64,000 bases of DNA from TH-plancto1 sp043777375 (lineage in GTDB: Bacteria > Planctomycetota > Planctomycetia > Planctomycetales > Planctomycetaceae): NCBI GenBank assembly GCA_043777375.1, contig JAYWHX010000022.1, positions 1-64,000 on the forward strand, in the 5' to 3' direction. Below the pieces are notes generated by a model, which saw nothing but the letters and a program-made list of their open reading frames with translations, searched no databases and was not told the DNA's origin. Shown piece after piece: positions 34,047 through 43,754 of the stretch. The position numbers and the translations under genes were made by a program. Positions within the stretch are counted from its first letter, which is position 1. The number at the start of each line of letters is the position of its first letter.

Positions 34047-34997
34047 TCACTCATGTGTCGTACTCGAGCGACTTTGGAAGATCAGCTGAAGATTCTGCTC
34101 TTCGCGGAGCATTTTGGACTTGAGGTAGATATTGTCACGGACTTCGGATTTGGCTCCGGGGACTCGCATGAGGAGCTGGACGATCCCGTCGACAACTCGA
34201 ATGGGCTTCGAGCGTTTGACCTCCACGGGCTCGCCTTCGTCGTCCAGGATATACACTCCCTCGGGGAACTTCTGGGTATAGCCATCAGTTCCGACGACGG
34301 ACCCAATCAGATCACTAATCTGGTACGACTTCCGGCGTTTGTCGACCTGAATTTGGATCACGATAAAGTAGGCTTGCCCCTCGAGCGGTGGGTCACCGGG
34401 TTCGCCGAATTCCTCGCGCTTCCTGGAACCGCGACCGACGACGTTGATCGGACGCGAGAAGGCTGTGAACCGCCCGGCTTTGACGGCGTTGCCCGGCTCT
34501 CGCAGCAGATATCCGCCGACAGCTCCCGCGAGATCCGCCGAGCCGTCCCCCTCCTCGCTCCCCGAGGTTCCGGCGGAATCGGAGAGAGCTCCGCTGGTCG
34601 GGATCGCGTAGTCGGAGACTCCCTCGTCAAAGCGGGGGGCCTCGAATTCATTGAACCCCTGTGACGCACCCATCTGCAGGACGGGAGCGTCGATAAAATC
34701 CCCAATGGTGTCGCCGCCTTCGGTCCCCTCGAACACCTCGATAATGGGCTCGATCTCTTTGGTTCGTGATAGGTTCTGACTGAGCGGGATCGACAGTATG
34801 GCGAGGAGAATCCCATGCACCAGAAACGAAACCGAGAAGCTCTTTCCCTCGGGGCCCCACAGATATTCACGCCAAGTCTGGGCTGGGAGCGAAGGTTCCT
34901 GTGAGGAGACCACGGACGCGCCCTGTGTAGGTGCTGCTCGCTGACGCCGTCCAGGAGTCGTCGGAGAGTTCGTCGCTCGCGGCTTGATCTCCGACAT
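34047..34997 (-). CDS. Single-span membrane protein, function unknown
   Basis: A 316-residue protein with an N-terminal cytoplasmic segment rich in Arg, Pro and Ser, one transmembrane helix (about 54-73), an acidic Gly/Ser/Asp-rich linker (about 85-165) and a C-terminal beta-rich domain with YFIVIQIQVDKRRKSYQISD. The layout (N-in, linker, periplasmic domain) resembles TonB- or GspC-like coupling proteins, but no motif proves it. The start at 34997 is preferred; 35039 adds 14 residues. It is convergent with the pseudopilin stub with no gap (stops at 34046 and 34047), so the two transcripts overlap. Confidence 0.7.
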   Translation of the reverse strand: MSEIKPRATNSPTTPGRRQRAAPTQGASVVSSQEPSLPAQTWREYLWGPEGKSFSVSFLVHGILLAILSIPLSQNLSRTKEIEPIIEVFEGTEGGDTIGDFIDAPVLQMGASQGFNEFEAPRFDEGVSDYAIPTSGALSDSAGTSGSEEGDGSADLAGAVGGYLLREPGNAVKAGRFTAFSRPINVVGRGSRKREEFGEPGDPPLEGQAYFIVIQIQVDKRRKSYQISDLIGSVVGTDGYTQKFPEGVYILDDEGEPVEVKRSKPIRVVDGIVQLLMRVPGAKSEVRDNIYLKSKMLREEQNLQLIFQSRSSTTHE

Positions 34998-35075
34998 GGT
35001 GTTTCCTGAGACGGGAGTTGTCGGGCGCGAGAGCAGCAACCAACACCGCTGGATTGAACAGTCTCCCCCACACGA

Positions 35076-35909
35076 CTATTTCGGGCCAATCCCCTTTTCC
35101 AATTCGGCATCCCACTCATCAAGCAGAGGCCAGTCGACCGCACAGGTCCCGAAGTCCGCCATGTGTTGATATTGTGTCAGACGCGCGATTGTCGAGTCCA
35201 GCAATTTCCGGTCATTGCGGAAAATCGGCCCATGACTCGGCAGCAACCACTCGACATCCGTGTCCCGAATTCGTGTCAGTGACCGAATGAACGCGGGCAA
35301 GTCCGACCCGTGGTGGGCATCAATGTTCCCCACGCAGCCGTCCCGGTAAATGTTGTCCCCCGAGAACAGAATCTTGCCCAACCGAAAAGCCAGCTGGGCC
35401 GGAGCATGTCCGGGTGTGTGCCAGACATCGAGGGTTAGCGAGCCAAGCTGCAGCTGGTCCCCCTCGTCGATGGTCTTGTCGAACCGAATCTTGGGGAGGT
35501 CAATCGAGATGCCCTGAGCTGTGATTTCGGCATAGGTCATGATCCGCTCCCCTTCGGCGAGGAGTCCTGCCGCTTGCGGATGGCCGATGACTTGTGCCTG
35601 CGGCATGATCTCCTTGGCCCGCTTCAATCCCTGAATGTGGTCCACATCGGCGTGTGTGGCGATCAGGTACTTGCATTGATTCAGTGGGAAGTCCATGTCC
35701 CGGATCAAGCCGATCATGTCATCGAGTGTGTCTTCATACCCGATGTCGATCAGCATCCACTCTCCGGCGTCATGGACCATGTACACCGAACACCCCAGTC
35801 GCCGCCGGGCTTGGAGGTTCATTTCGATGACGTGCGGAAAAACTTCATGCCGGGCAAGCATGCGTAGGGTGCTCTGAGGTGTGGGGAGCGGGAACAGCCG
35901 GATGGGCAA
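35076..35909 (-). CDS. MBL-fold metallohydrolase
   Basis: Metallo-beta-lactamase-fold enzyme, probably cytoplasmic, hydrolysing an unknown ester, thioester or lactone. The metal motif is THADVDH (H86, D88, D90, H91), in which the usual second His is Asp; this variant occurs in other MBL enzymes. Further ligands are H167 in HTPGH, D185 in SGDNIY and H226 in PSHGP. The family core starts near residue 24, so the Met at 35861 (residue 17) is an alternative start. The protein of 277 residues has a normal length. It lies 78 bp upstream of the single-span protein gene and may share its transcript. Confidence 0.88.
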   Translation of the reverse strand: MPIRLFPLPTPQSTLRMLARHEVFPHVIEMNLQARRRLGCSVYMVHDAGEWMLIDIGYEDTLDDMIGLIRDMDFPLNQCKYLIATHADVDHIQGLKRAKEIMPQAQVIGHPQAAGLLAEGERIMTYAEITAQGISIDLPKIRFDKTIDEGDQLQLGSLTLDVWHTPGHAPAQLAFRLGKILFSGDNIYRDGCVGNIDAHHGSDLPAFIRSLTRIRDTDVEWLLPSHGPIFRNDRKLLDSTIARLTQYQHMADFGTCAVDWPLLDEWDAELEKGIGPK

Positions 35910-36010
35910 TCCCTCTGGATGATTCTAGCGGTCGATGAGTCGACACTCAAACTGACTCTTCGGTTGTGGCCGGGTGAGGAACTGGTCTGAAACAACTTCC
36001 CGAATTCAAA

Positions 36011-36039
36011 TTGAACAGAAGGCCGCAAAGGAAGCGAAG
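36011..36039. repeat. Copy of the GAACAGAA-type element
   Basis: TTGAACAGAAGGCCGCAAAG and following resembles the left arm of the hairpin at 25408-25485. No good inverted partner follows here. Confidence 0.55.
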
Positions 36040-36206
36040 AAATTTCGAGTTGAACCTTCGTTTGTCTCAATTCTATTCCTGCGCGAGAACTTTCGCCCAC
36101 TCCCCTGCAGCTGCGTTGACTCCGATTGTGTGGGAGAGAGACGGTTTCAAGACCAGTGGCGAGACCACAGGAACTGGCTCGATAGAAGTTCCCGGAATTC
36201 ACCGCA

Positions 36207-36274
36207 GAGGACGCAGAGGTTCGCAGAGGAGAATCCCAGAGATCACTCGGACCTCTGCGGTCCTCGGCGTCCTC
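36207..36274. repeat. CGCAGAGG inverted repeat
   Basis: Arms at 36207-36229 and 36252-36274 pair at 20 of 23 positions, with a 22-nt loop. The 'cgcagagg' core is a common dispersed sequence in such genomes. Confidence 0.6.
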
Positions 36275-36445
36275 AGGGAAAAACAGGATCTTGTTTGGGA
36301 CCCTCTCTGGACTCGGCAATGACGTACTGATTGATCGGCCTCGCAACCGTTTTTTCCCGCACGATTGACATGGAGATTCCTTGGTTGTCGCGACCCCCGG
36401 GGACCGCGAGTTCCGGACGCGAGATACTCTTGAGGCAATCGGTGC

Positions 36446-37633
36446 TTGGCCCCCGCTGCGCGCCCGAATTGGCTCTCGGAGTTGCTCGTGTCGTTTCTGG
36501 CAGTCTTGTTCTGGTTGTCGATCGGTCTGCTCGCGTACATCTACGTAGGGTATCCGCTGCTAGTTTGGACACTGGGCCGGGTCCGACCAACTGCGTTGCT
36601 CAAGGCCCCGTTTACTGATCAACTCTCGGTGGTGATTGTGGGCTACAACGAGGCCAGTCGGCTGGCCCGCAAACTCGACAGCCTATTAGCCTCTGACTGC
36701 TCCTCTCAAATTGAAGAGATCCTGATCGGCTCCGATGGATCCGATGACAACACCGCTGAAATAGTCGCTGCCTACGGCGATCCTCGTGTGCGGCTGGTGA
36801 CCTTTGCTGAACGTCGTGGGAAACCAGCGGTCCTGAATGACTTGGTGCCGCAATGTCGTACTGAGCTGGTTGTGCTGACCGATGCGCGACAAGCTGTCGA
36901 ACCGTCGGCCCTGTCCCGCTTGGCGGCGTGCTTCGCGGGCGACCGCGTGGGAGTGGTCTCCGGAGAACTCGTGCTACGAGCGGACGATTCCGACAGCCCC
37001 GCTGCCGAGGGCATTGGAGCCTATTGGAAATACGAGAAGTTCATCCGCAAGAGCGAGTCGCGGTTCCGATCCGTTCCGGGGGCGACTGGCGCATTGTATG
37101 CAATTCGGAAGTCACTGTTCCGCCCGATCCCAGCACAGACGCTGCTGGATGATGTGGTGATTCCGATGCAGGCCATCGAGCAAGGCTACCGCTGCCTGAT
37201 CGAAGCCGGCGCGATTGCCTACGACACTCCGTCCCAGTCCACCCAGCAGGAGTCGGTTCGCAAGCGCCGCACGATCGCGGGAGCCGCCCAGCTGGTCATC
37301 AATCAACCGCGCTGGTTGCTGCCGTGGAGGAATCCAATCTGGATCGAGTTCGTCTCGCACAAGCTCGCCCGGCTGTGTTCACCCGGTCTGTTGATCCTCG
37401 CAGGTGCCACGAACGTGATGCTCGCGCGCCAGCCGCTGTATGGCGTGCTGCTGCTGCTTCAGTTCAGCTTTTACGCCGCAGCTGGGATCGGTTTTGTGCT
37501 TCAGCAGCGTGGGAAGAAGTCCTCGCTGTTCGGTCTGCCGCTGATGTTTGTGTCCCTGAATACGACGACCACCGGAGCACTGTGGGATGCCCTGCGCGGT
37601 CGGTTTCGAGCGACGTGGCAACGGACTGCTTAG
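36446..37633 (+). CDS. Family 2 glycosyltransferase, membrane-bound
   Basis: Processive-type GT2 enzyme that transfers a sugar from a nucleotide donor at the inner membrane, probably for an exopolysaccharide. One N-terminal helix (about 12-42) precedes the GT-A domain, which has VVIVGYNE (62-69), GSDGSDDNT (95-103), TDAR in the DXD position (145-148), a GATGALYAI stretch and RKRRTIAGA resembling the Q/RxxRW site. Two or three C-terminal helices (about 300-375) follow. The TTG at 36446 gives 395 residues; the true start may be a later GTG/TTG near 36470-36490. It is monocistronic and ends at the hairpin 37673-37721. Confidence 0.85.
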   Translation: MAPAARPNWLSELLVSFLAVLFWLSIGLLAYIYVGYPLLVWTLGRVRPTALLKAPFTDQLSVVIVGYNEASRLARKLDSLLASDCSSQIEEILIGSDGSDDNTAEIVAAYGDPRVRLVTFAERRGKPAVLNDLVPQCRTELVVLTDARQAVEPSALSRLAACFAGDRVGVVSGELVLRADDSDSPAAEGIGAYWKYEKFIRKSESRFRSVPGATGALYAIRKSLFRPIPAQTLLDDVVIPMQAIEQGYRCLIEAGAIAYDTPSQSTQQESVRKRRTIAGAAQLVINQPRWLLPWRNPIWIEFVSHKLARLCSPGLLILAGATNVMLARQPLYGVLLLLQFSFYAAAGIGFVLQQRGKKSSLFGLPLMFVSLNTTTTGALWDALRGRFRATWQRTA

Positions 37634-37672
37634 GCAGGCAAAATCTCTACTTCGCCACCGGAGCTTGTCCCC

Positions 37673-37721
37673 GTGGTTCCCGCGCTTGTGCGCTACGGTA
37701 GCGCACAAGCGCAGGAACCAC
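37673..37721. terminator. Strong bidirectional hairpin between convergent genes
   Basis: 23-bp arms (37673-37695 and 37699-37721) pair with one mismatch around a CGG loop; the core is GCGCTTGTGCGCTA. It sits between the convergent GT2 and HtrA-like genes. There is no long T-tract, but the position suggests transcription termination. Confidence 0.75.
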
Positions 37722-37760
37722 CCAGACGAGCGGGGTGGCGGGAAACGGTTTGTTCCCGCT

Positions 37761-39782
37761 CTAAATCCGGTCGAGCGAATCAATCCACAGCACCAGCTGC
37801 TTCACAGTGAGTTCATCCAGCCCATCACCCTCGGGAGCGGCCAGTTCCAGGGTCGGGATCTTCTTCTCGGACAGGTTCTTGAGCGTGTTGCGGGTCGCGC
37901 GGAATCGCGATGATCCCGCGCGGGGCAGGATCACAAACTGTTGCCGCCTGCCGACCTCGTTATCAGGCAGGGGCATGCCCAACCCGGCGTCGACCGAGAT
38001 CCCCGCGCGGATTTCCTCCTTGAGTTTCATCGCCGCGAGCAACGCGAATTCGCCGCCTTCTTGTTCCCCCAGCATCACCACTCGCTGCCGATCAATCGGG
38101 TATTTACTCATCAGCTGGTCGAGTAAACCCTTCAGCAGCGGACCGTCTTGTCCCGTCCAGGTGCCGTCTGCCAGCAAGCCCGCGAAGATCAGTCCGCGTT
38201 CCTCGCAGGCACTGCGCCATAGCTTCAGCTGTTCGGCTTCGCCGGTGTGTCCATCGGGGTGCAGCCACAGGACAAGTCCGTACTGCTTCGGCTGCGAGGT
38301 CTTGGGGACATAGATCCAGTACTTGCGGCCTTCGGTGCCGGGGATCTGCTCATCGAGTCGACCGGTGCGGGCGGGGGCTTTGCCGGGTTCGGCCACGGGT
38401 CCGACATCAGAAGCCAGCTTCACTGGAACTGCGGAAGACAGGGCGGCCAGTTCCAGAGTGACTTCTTCGATGGCCCCCCCAGCCCGTCGCACGGACGCCT
38501 TCGTCGAGGTTCCCACTCGCAGCGTCTCAACAAGAGCGGCGAGCTGCGTCGAAGTGGTGATCTCCACGCCATTCAGCTTCTCAATGGCATCCCCCGCTTG
38601 CAGCTTCGCACGCGCGGCGGGCGAGTCGGGGAAGACGTATCGCAGCGTGACACCCTTCGAGTCTTTCGCGACGGTCCGTGCGGGCAACACTCCCAGCATC
38701 GGGTATTCGAGTGGCGGAATCTCGGCGGCCAGAGTGATCGTCAGCGGCAGCTCTTTGTCATCCCGCTTGACGACGAGACTCAGGACGCTGCCCGCAGCCA
38801 GTGGGCCGAGAATCGTCTTTAGCTGGGGAATGCGCTCGATCGGTTTCCCGTTCGCCTGAACAATCAGGTCACCGGTCTTCAGCCCCGCATGTTCAGCCGG
38901 GGAGTTGGGGCGGATCTCTCCCGCGAGTGCCGCTCCCGAGACCGGCCCCTTGTCATCGAACATTACCCCCATGCGACCGGGCCGGATGTTCTCGCCCCGG
39001 CGCAGAGTTTCCAGCTGGGGCAGGATCTCTTCCAAAGGCACCGCGAAGCCGATGCCCGCGTCGTACCACTCGACACCGACTGCTTCGTCGTCGCCTTGCG
39101 GAGACATCGGCACCAGGATGCCAATGCAGCGGCCTTGCAGATCGATCAGTGGCCCGCCGTAATTCGCTGGCGAGATTTTGGCGTCTGTCTGGACAGCTTT
39201 GCCCCAGATGCGATTGAGGGCACTGAGGATGCCGACTGATAAGTTCGGGAACGACACGTCATAGGTCCGCCCGAGGGCGATGGTCCATTGCCCGACTTGC
39301 AGCTCCTGGCGCGGCGCGGGGACCAGCGGAGTCAGCCCAGTCTGCTGAATTTTAATCAGCGTCACCTGCCGCACCAGATCCGACGCGACGACATCCGCTG
39401 GGAATTTGCGCCCATCAGATAGGGTAACGATGATCGAGCTCGGCTTCGAAGCGAAGTTGAATGAGCTCGTGATGATCTCGCCGTCGGGAGTCACGACCAC
39501 CCCCGTCGTGGGGCCAGTCCCCGCGATCAGTTCACCGACCACATCGAGTCCGCCGATTGTTTGAATTTGGACGATCGAAGGATCGGCGATGGCGGTTGCC
39601 GCCTTAAAGGCTTCTTCTTCCAGAGCTTCGATATCCAGGGATTGTGCCTGAACGGGGTGCGTGGCTCCTACTGCCCACAACGTGGTCACCAGGAACGCCC
39701 AGAGCGCCCGACGAATGAGTGGACAGAATCTGCACATGGAGTTCCAGACGTTCACAAGTGGTCCTTCCGCGACAAAATTCAC
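37761..39782 (-). CDS. HtrA-like/PDZ/hydrolase-like fusion lacking both active sites
   Basis: A 673-residue exported protein (signal near 20-46; Met16 at 39737 is an alternative start). Residues about 50-260 are trypsin-like in the HtrA manner, but the triad positions are changed: Phe108 for His, Gln139 for Asp and Tyr208 for Ser (ANYGGPL). Two PDZ domains follow (about 270-350 and 362-445). The C-terminus (about 485-670) is an alpha/beta-hydrolase-like domain whose GxSxG elbow reads GEQEG (572-576). Both enzymes therefore look inactive, suggesting a peptide-binding or scaffold role in the periplasm. It is monocistronic. Confidence 0.82.
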   Translation of the reverse strand: MNFVAEGPLVNVWNSMCRFCPLIRRALWAFLVTTLWAVGATHPVQAQSLDIEALEEEAFKAATAIADPSIVQIQTIGGLDVVGELIAGTGPTTGVVVTPDGEIITSSFNFASKPSSIIVTLSDGRKFPADVVASDLVRQVTLIKIQQTGLTPLVPAPRQELQVGQWTIALGRTYDVSFPNLSVGILSALNRIWGKAVQTDAKISPANYGGPLIDLQGRCIGILVPMSPQGDDEAVGVEWYDAGIGFAVPLEEILPQLETLRRGENIRPGRMGVMFDDKGPVSGAALAGEIRPNSPAEHAGLKTGDLIVQANGKPIERIPQLKTILGPLAAGSVLSLVVKRDDKELPLTITLAAEIPPLEYPMLGVLPARTVAKDSKGVTLRYVFPDSPAARAKLQAGDAIEKLNGVEITTSTQLAALVETLRVGTSTKASVRRAGGAIEEVTLELAALSSAVPVKLASDVGPVAEPGKAPARTGRLDEQIPGTEGRKYWIYVPKTSQPKQYGLVLWLHPDGHTGEAEQLKLWRSACEERGLIFAGLLADGTWTGQDGPLLKGLLDQLMSKYPIDRQRVVMLGEQEGGEFALLAAMKLKEEIRAGISVDAGLGMPLPDNEVGRRQQFVILPRAGSSRFRATRNTLKNLSEKKIPTLELAAPEGDGLDELTVKQLVLWIDSLDRI

Positions 39783-40237
39783 TCTCAGTTGTCGCTGCGG
39801 GATTCTATCAGTGTGTGTCGCAGAGAGGGATGCGTCTCGCGTCTCTAGGTGAAAAATGATTTGAAGCCAAGTGAGTGGAAAATGTTTGGTGACGAATTGG
39901 ATTGAGCATCAATTGGCAATGAGCGATGACTTCTTTCGGGCCAGCGAGCTGCTGTGTCAAACTGGCCTGAAACTCTCACTGCCGTCCCCCCTCGACAGGC
40001 CTTGCGATTCGGTCGGCCTTAAGGAAGGGTGTCGGTATAAAGAGTGCGGAACCCCGTGAACTGCTTGCTCCCCGCCTCCGTGATTGCCGGAACGCGAGGT
40101 GTCTACTCTTTGGCGAGTGCAGCAACTTCACGCGATCACCCCCGCAGATGCAACCCCTTCCGCAACAAGTTAGAATAGTTTGATGCGTCTCGACGGGGGA
40201 ACCGCTGGGATTTTTCGCTTTTGGAAGTCTGTTTGCC
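39783..40237. other. Divergent intergenic region
   Basis: No gene, hairpin or promoter is recognisable in these 455 bp, which must contain the promoters of the HtrA-like gene and of the 40238 gene. Confidence 0.5.
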
Positions 40238-43200
40238 ATGCCTGCACACTCGCCGCTTCGATGGGTCGCCCTCGCTGTTTGCAGCTGTCTCCTTAGCGAA
40301 GCAACTCCGCTGTCAGCGGCGGAACCGGTCGATTTCAACCACGATATCCGGCCCATCATTTCAAACCTGTGCTTCCGGTGTCACGGGCCGGATGAGGCCG
40401 AGCGCAAGGCAGATCTCCGACTCGACAATCGAGCTGGAGCGATTGCAGATCTCGGTGGGCACGCGGCCATCGTCCCAGGGAAGCTGGATGAGAGCGAGAT
40501 CCTCAATCGGATCACCAGTACCGATCCCGATGTGATGATGCCGCCTCCCGGAGCAGGACGACGATTGACGCCGCTTGAGGCCGATCTCTTTCAACGGTGG
40601 GTCGCCGAAGGGGCAAACTACGCGGTCCACTGGTCCTATCAACACCCTCTGAAAGCGACTCCTCCGCAGACACCCGAGTTCGCCGTTTTCGTGAGGAGCG
40701 ACATCGATCGCTTCGTCGTCGCCCAGCTCAAGCAGCACGGACTGGCTCCCGCCGTCGAGGCTGATCGTGCGACCCTCATCCGGCGTGTGTCGCTCGACCT
40801 GACGGGACTGCCACCGACCGAGGCAGAGGTCGCCGCATTTCTGGCTGACACCTCTGAAGGGGCTTACGACCGGCTGGTGGACCAGCTGCTCGACAAGCCC
40901 GCGTTCGGGGAGCATTGGGCCAGAATGTGGCTCGATCTGGCTCGCTATGCCGACTCGTCCGGGTATGCCGATGACCCGCTGCGAACCATCTGGGGCTACC
41001 GCGATTACGTGATCCGCTCCCTCAACGCGAACAAACCGTTCGACCAGTTCACCATCGAGCAGCTGGCCGGAGACCTGCTCCCAAATCCAACCGAAGAGCA
41101 ACTCGTCGCCACAGCGTTTCATCGCAATACACTGACGAACAATGAAGGCGGAACCAACGACGAAGAATTCCGTAACGTGGCCGTGGTTGACCGCGTGAAC
41201 ACGACGTTTGCCGTCTGGATGGCGACGACCATCACCTGTGCCCAGTGCCATACACACAAGTACGACCCCATCACGCAGAAGGAGTTCTTCGAGGTCTTCG
41301 CGATCTTAAACAACACCGCCGATGCCGACCGCAGTGATGAAACGCCTCGCCTCGATCTGTTTTCCGACGAGCAGAAGGCAAACCGCACGACCTGGAAAAA
41401 CGAGCTGGCAGCAGTCGATCAGGTTCTGAAAACGCCGACGCCCGAGCTACTGGAATCGCTCGCCAAGTTCGATCGCGACTATCCGCGCGATCTCCCATGG
41501 GCGGGCCTCAAGCCTGACTCGGCGCAGAGCCTGAACGGGGCCGAGTTGACGATTGGCGACGACCAGTCAGTCTTCGTTAAGAACCCAACGAAGACCGACA
41601 CCACCACACTGCTGTTGCCTGCTCCGATCGGTCCACTGTCGGCTTTGCGGATTGAAGTTCTGCCCGACCCGTCCTTGCCCGGCAATGGTCCCGGCCACTC
41701 CGGCGGTAACTTTGTCATCACCCATGTCTCCGCGACGATTGTCCCGAAGGATGAGAAGCGACCACGCGGGCGATATGTCCGCGTCGAATCGAAGGGACAG
41801 AAACGCTATCTGCATCTGGCCGAAGTCCAGGTCCTGAGCGGTGCCGAGAACGCAGCATTGAAGGGTAAAGCCTCGCAGATCAGCACCGATTTCGGCGGCG
41901 AGGCGGCTCTCGCGATTGATGGGAACACCAACGGTCAATATTACGAGGGGAAGTCAGTTTCTCACACTGCCGAAGGGGACGATCCCTGGTGGGTAGTCGA
42001 CCTGCTGTCTCTGATGCCCGTCGACAAAGTCGTCATCTGGAACCGCACTGACGGAGCTGGGGAACGCCTCGCCAAATCACGCATCGTCCTGCTCGACGAA
42101 AACCGCCAGCCTGTCTGGGAACAGGCCATCGCCGACGCCCCTCCAGTGAGCCAGGAGTACGCCGCAAGTGCCGCCCGAGGACTGAAATTCTCCGCAGCTG
42201 TGGCCGACTTCAGCCAGCCGAGCTTCGCAGCTGAGCAGGTCCTGACTGCCAAGCCCGACCCCGGAAAGGGGTGGGCTGTGGGCGGGGCGCAGGGGCAACC
42301 GCACTGGCTGGTGCTGGTCCCGGAAGCCACGACCGAAATCCCAGCCAACAGCCAGATCCAGCTGGTGATCGAGCAGAACTCCAACTTCGAGAATCACCTC
42401 CTCGGCAAGTTCCGCATCTCGGCATCCAGCTCGCCTCGTGCAGTCGAGGTGGCTCGCACTCCGGCCTCAATTCGTGACATCCTGGCTGTCGCTGTCGTAG
42501 CTCGAACTCCCGAGCAAGTCACTGAACTCCAGTCGTGGTACTTCTCGTCCGTGGCTCCCGAATTGGCCGCCCAGCGCGAGCAGAAAACCAAGCTCGCTGC
42601 TGATCTCTCCAACCTGAAGCCCGAGACGAGTGTCCCGGTCTACAAGGAGCTGACCGGTGAGGCCCGCCGCAAGACAAAGCTGCAGCATCGAGGCAACTAC
42701 AACGACCTCGGCGACGAGGTCAGCGAAGGGGTTCCGGTGGCTTTTGTGACGCCGGGAACTGAGCTTCCGAAAGACCGCCTCGCCCTCGCGCGGTGGCTCG
42801 TCAGCCAGAACAACCCGCTGACCGCCCGCGTGATGGTCAATCGCCTGTGGGAGGCTCTCTATGGGCAGGGAATCGTCGTGACCAGCGAGGACTTCGGCTC
42901 GCAAGGTGAACTCCCCACGCATCCCCAGCTGCTCGATTGGCTGGCAGTGGATCTGATGGAATCGAACTGGGACATGAAGCGCATGCTGAAGCAACTCGTC
43001 ACGTCGGCGACGTATCGGCAGTCTTCGAAAGTGACCCCTGTTGATTTGGACAAAGACCCGGACAACCGCTGGCTGTCCCGTGGTCCACGTTTCCGCATGT
43101 CGGCGGAAATGATCCGTGACCAGTCGCTGGCATTGAGTGGTCTGCTCAGTTCGAAAATGTATGGGGCTCCGGTTCGCCCACATCAACCGAAGCTGGGCCT

Positions 43201-43711
43201 GACCGCTGCATTCGGTGGCTCCACCGACTGGGAAACCAGCATGGGCGAAGATCGTTACCGCCGGGCTCTATACACGCAGTTCCGCCGGTCGAACCCCTAC
43301 CCGTCGATGGCTGCGTTTGATGCACCGAATCGCGAGGTCTGCACCGTACGGCGTATCCGCACGAACACCCCGCTGCAAGCTCTGGTGACGCTCAACGACC
43401 CGGTCCATCTGGAGGCCGCTCAGGCCCTCTCCCGACAGGTCGTGAAGTGGAACGGCACTGCCTCCGAAAGAGCGGCCCGCCTGTTCCGCCACTGCACCGC
43501 CCGCGAGCCGCAGCCCGCAGAACTCGACCGCCTCACCCAACTCCACGAGACCATCCGCACCCGCGCAGCTGCGGAACCCGAATCTGCGAAGCTGCTCGCC
43601 AGCGACCCCCTCGGCCCGATCCCCGATGGCATGGACCCCATCGAACTCGCCGCCTGGACGGTGGTCGGCAACGTGATTTTGAATCTGGACGAGATGCTCA
43701 TGAAGCGGTGA
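40238..43711 (+). CDS. Cytochrome c/DUF1549/discoidin-like/DUF1553 protein
   Basis: A third, longer (1157-residue) member of the planctomycete PSD1-type group. A signal peptide (1-28) is followed by a cytochrome motif CFRCH at 45-49, DUF1549 (about 150-365) with CAQCHTHKYDP, a long insert and DUF1553 (about 850-1110). The insert (about 500-660) resembles an F5/8-type discoidin or fucolectin-like domain (LHLAEVQVLSG, DPWWVVDL), expected to bind carbohydrate. This points to a glycan substrate for at least this paralogue. The ATG at 40238 is clear. The family-A repeat copy follows 17 bp past the stop. Confidence 0.93.
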   Translation: MPAHSPLRWVALAVCSCLLSEATPLSAAEPVDFNHDIRPIISNLCFRCHGPDEAERKADLRLDNRAGAIADLGGHAAIVPGKLDESEILNRITSTDPDVMMPPPGAGRRLTPLEADLFQRWVAEGANYAVHWSYQHPLKATPPQTPEFAVFVRSDIDRFVVAQLKQHGLAPAVEADRATLIRRVSLDLTGLPPTEAEVAAFLADTSEGAYDRLVDQLLDKPAFGEHWARMWLDLARYADSSGYADDPLRTIWGYRDYVIRSLNANKPFDQFTIEQLAGDLLPNPTEEQLVATAFHRNTLTNNEGGTNDEEFRNVAVVDRVNTTFAVWMATTITCAQCHTHKYDPITQKEFFEVFAILNNTADADRSDETPRLDLFSDEQKANRTTWKNELAAVDQVLKTPTPELLESLAKFDRDYPRDLPWAGLKPDSAQSLNGAELTIGDDQSVFVKNPTKTDTTTLLLPAPIGPLSALRIEVLPDPSLPGNGPGHSGGNFVITHVSATIVPKDEKRPRGRYVRVESKGQKRYLHLAEVQVLSGAENAALKGKASQISTDFGGEAALAIDGNTNGQYYEGKSVSHTAEGDDPWWVVDLLSLMPVDKVVIWNRTDGAGERLAKSRIVLLDENRQPVWEQAIADAPPVSQEYAASAARGLKFSAAVADFSQPSFAAEQVLTAKPDPGKGWAVGGAQGQPHWLVLVPEATTEIPANSQIQLVIEQNSNFENHLLGKFRISASSSPRAVEVARTPASIRDILAVAVVARTPEQVTELQSWYFSSVAPELAAQREQKTKLAADLSNLKPETSVPVYKELTGEARRKTKLQHRGNYNDLGDEVSEGVPVAFVTPGTELPKDRLALARWLVSQNNPLTARVMVNRLWEALYGQGIVVTSEDFGSQGELPTHPQLLDWLAVDLMESNWDMKRMLKQLVTSATYRQSSKVTPVDLDKDPDNRWLSRGPRFRMSAEMIRDQSLALSGLLSSKMYGAPVRPHQPKLGLTAAFGGSTDWETSMGEDRYRRALYTQFRRSNPYPSMAAFDAPNREVCTVRRIRTNTPLQALVTLNDPVHLEAAQALSRQVVKWNGTASERAARLFRHCTAREPQPAELDRLTQLHETIRTRAAAEPESAKLLASDPLGPIPDGMDPIELAAWTVVGNVILNLDEMLMKR

Positions 43712-43728
43712 GGCCAACTTCTCAAAGC

Positions 43729-43754
43729 GAGCGGCACGGCGTCAGCCTGCCGAG
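43729..43754. repeat. REP-like arm, family A, single copy
   Basis: The 26-nt copy is identical to the arms at 5354-5481. It lies just after the DUF1549/DUF1553 gene and has no obvious inverted partner nearby. Confidence 0.8.

Larger units (their letters stand above)
35910..36445. other. Divergent intergenic region with two repeat remnants
   Basis: No gene is supported in 536 bp. The region contains a copy of the GAACAGAA-type arm (36011-36039) and a CGCAGAGG inverted repeat (36207-36274). Promoters for the MBL and GT2 genes are expected here. Confidence 0.5.
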
